A DNA stretch of 64,000 nt from Planctomycetaceae bacterium. GTDB taxonomy: Bacteria > Planctomycetota > Phycisphaerae > Tepidisphaerales > Tepidisphaeraceae. Positions 63,415 through 64,000 of this stretch are shown in pieces. The translations under genes were made by a program, and so were the position numbers. The DNA lies in assembly GCA_027487775.1 (NCBI GenBank), contig JAIYCY010000034.1, positions 62,001 to 126,000 of the forward strand. Reading direction: 5' to 3'. The notes beneath the pieces are model-generated. The model made no database searches and was not told the origin of the DNA. It saw nothing but the letters and a program-made list of their open reading frames with translations. Positions within the stretch are counted from its first letter, which is position 1. Each line of letters opens with the position of its first letter.

Positions 63415-64000
63415 TCAGCCCCACGTGATCAGGCCCGGCTCGTACGGCGTAGCCAAGTCCGTCAGGCCCGGCAACAGACGCAGAGCGAACCCGTATCGAC
63501 CCGATCGCTTGCAGTCCATCGCCCCCTTGTAAAGGTGTCGGCCCGGCGCGACTTCACGCAACGGCTGCATGTCCAGTGCACTCGCCACTTCGATTCGACC
63601 GTCCGTGTTCATCGGTCCACTAAACAACTGCACACGCAGCGACTCAGGCGAAAGCCCATTCAACTCTATGATCGCCTCAACCGTCACCTGCTCGCCTACC
63701 TTGAAATGACCGTTGCCGCTCTGATTGACCGCCACCACCTTCACGCCCGGCCACTGATGCCGCAGATGCTCCTTGTCGTGCGCCAGTTTCAGCGAACGCT
63801 TCAGCGCGTCCGCCTCAAGATTCACCGCACGACCCGAGGCCGGCTTGTAAAGCGCCGTGCAGTACTGCGCGACCATTCGATTCGTATTGAACACCGGCGC
63901 GAGTCGACGCAGACACTGCTTCATGCGCCGCACCCATTCACGCGGAATGTTGTCGATACCGCGATCGTAAAACGTCGGTACGATCTGCCGCTCGAGCAGG
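63415..64000 (-). CDS. glgP: Alpha-glucan phosphorylase, C-terminal part only
   Basis: The frame is open through the right edge, so only the C-terminal 195 residues are visible. They include LLERQIVPTFYDRGIDNIPR, MKQCLRRLAPVFNTNRMVAQ and the terminal GRYGFALRLLPGLTDLATPY, typical of the long alpha-glucan (glycogen/maltodextrin) phosphorylases that release glucose 1-phosphate. The catalytic core and PLP lysine lie outside the window. The first methionine-like codon inside (63933) is not the start. Confidence 0.82.
   Translation of the reverse strand, partial: LLERQIVPTFYDRGIDNIPREWVRRMKQCLRRLAPVFNTNRMVAQYCTALYKPASGRAVNLEADALKRSLKLAHDKEHLRHQWPGVKVVAVNQSGNGHFKVGEQVTVEAIIELNGLSPESLRVQLFSGPMNTDGRIEVASALDMQPLREVAPGRHLYKGAMDCKRSGRYGFALRLLPGLTDLATPYEPGLITWG

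Overview
The window looks like a chromosomal stretch from a member of the Planctomycetota, most likely the Phycisphaerae side. The sequence-based reasons are: two secreted proteins that begin with the planctomycete LEPRLL-type N-terminus (ERLEERRLL at the start of 29056-31509; GLEARRLL at the start of 18074-19417); a PEP-CTERM protein next to a pseudopilin of the DUF1559-like type; a dockerin-type repeat pair; DapL, ThyX and an OlsF-like two-domain acyltransferase; moderate-to-high GC; and few strong Shine-Dalgarno sites. The genus is an inference I cannot verify. There is no rRNA, tRNA, CRISPR array, insertion sequence or prophage that I can support.

Layout. 1-5.9 kb: start of a phytoene desaturase (left edge), a lipoprotein, an NTF2-like protein with a clear sigma-70 promoter, an isopropylmalate-type dehydrogenase, YgfZ, glycerate kinase. 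5.9-16.9 kb: ClpB (with a hairpin hiding its ribosome site), RuvC, mannose-6-phosphate isomerase, PIN-PhoH ATPase, a STAS/anti-sigma-kinase pair, PhoD-like phosphatase, ArgF, a decayed hydrolase and an MscS channel. 17-24.6 kb: DUF89 phosphatase translationally coupled to a LEPRLL surface protein, several unknown small proteins, FKBP isomerase, a GT39-like membrane glycosyltransferase. 24.8-31.5 kb: LutC, two cell-wall enzymes (PBP4-type peptidase and an amidase), GNAT, and a large secreted deiminase-like protein with dockerin repeats. 31.7-37.6 kb: methyltransferase, a 16-unit 21-bp repeat array, S1-domain protein, HisS, OlsF-like acyltransferase. 37.7-50.9 kb: AccC, AccB, Xaa-Pro peptidase, MoeB-rhodanese, TIM-barrel epimerase, IspG, FolP, DapL, TruA, HigBA toxin-antitoxin, GAPDH. 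51.2-64 kb: pseudo-receiver protein plus diguanylate cyclase, ThyX, PEP-CTERM protein, pseudopilin, MsrA, SdhB, a two-gene helical-protein operon, PAS protein, PurD, LemA, and the C-terminus of an alpha-glucan phosphorylase (right edge).

Most genes are housekeeping and stand in short operons or alone. Functional groupings are fatty-acid initiation (pepP-accB-accC), cell wall and lysine/diaminopimelate supply (dacB-amidase, dapL), signalling (STAS + HATPase; pseudo-receiver + AGDEF cyclase; PAS) and the secreted or surface set (LEPRLL, PEP-CTERM, pseudopilin). The points most worth a second look are the clpB leader hairpin, the palindromic 21-bp array at 32718-33055, the secreted dockerin-bearing deiminase-like protein, the pseudo-receiver/cyclase pair with a FliM-like terminal motif, and the unknown overlapping gene pair at 59466-60280.
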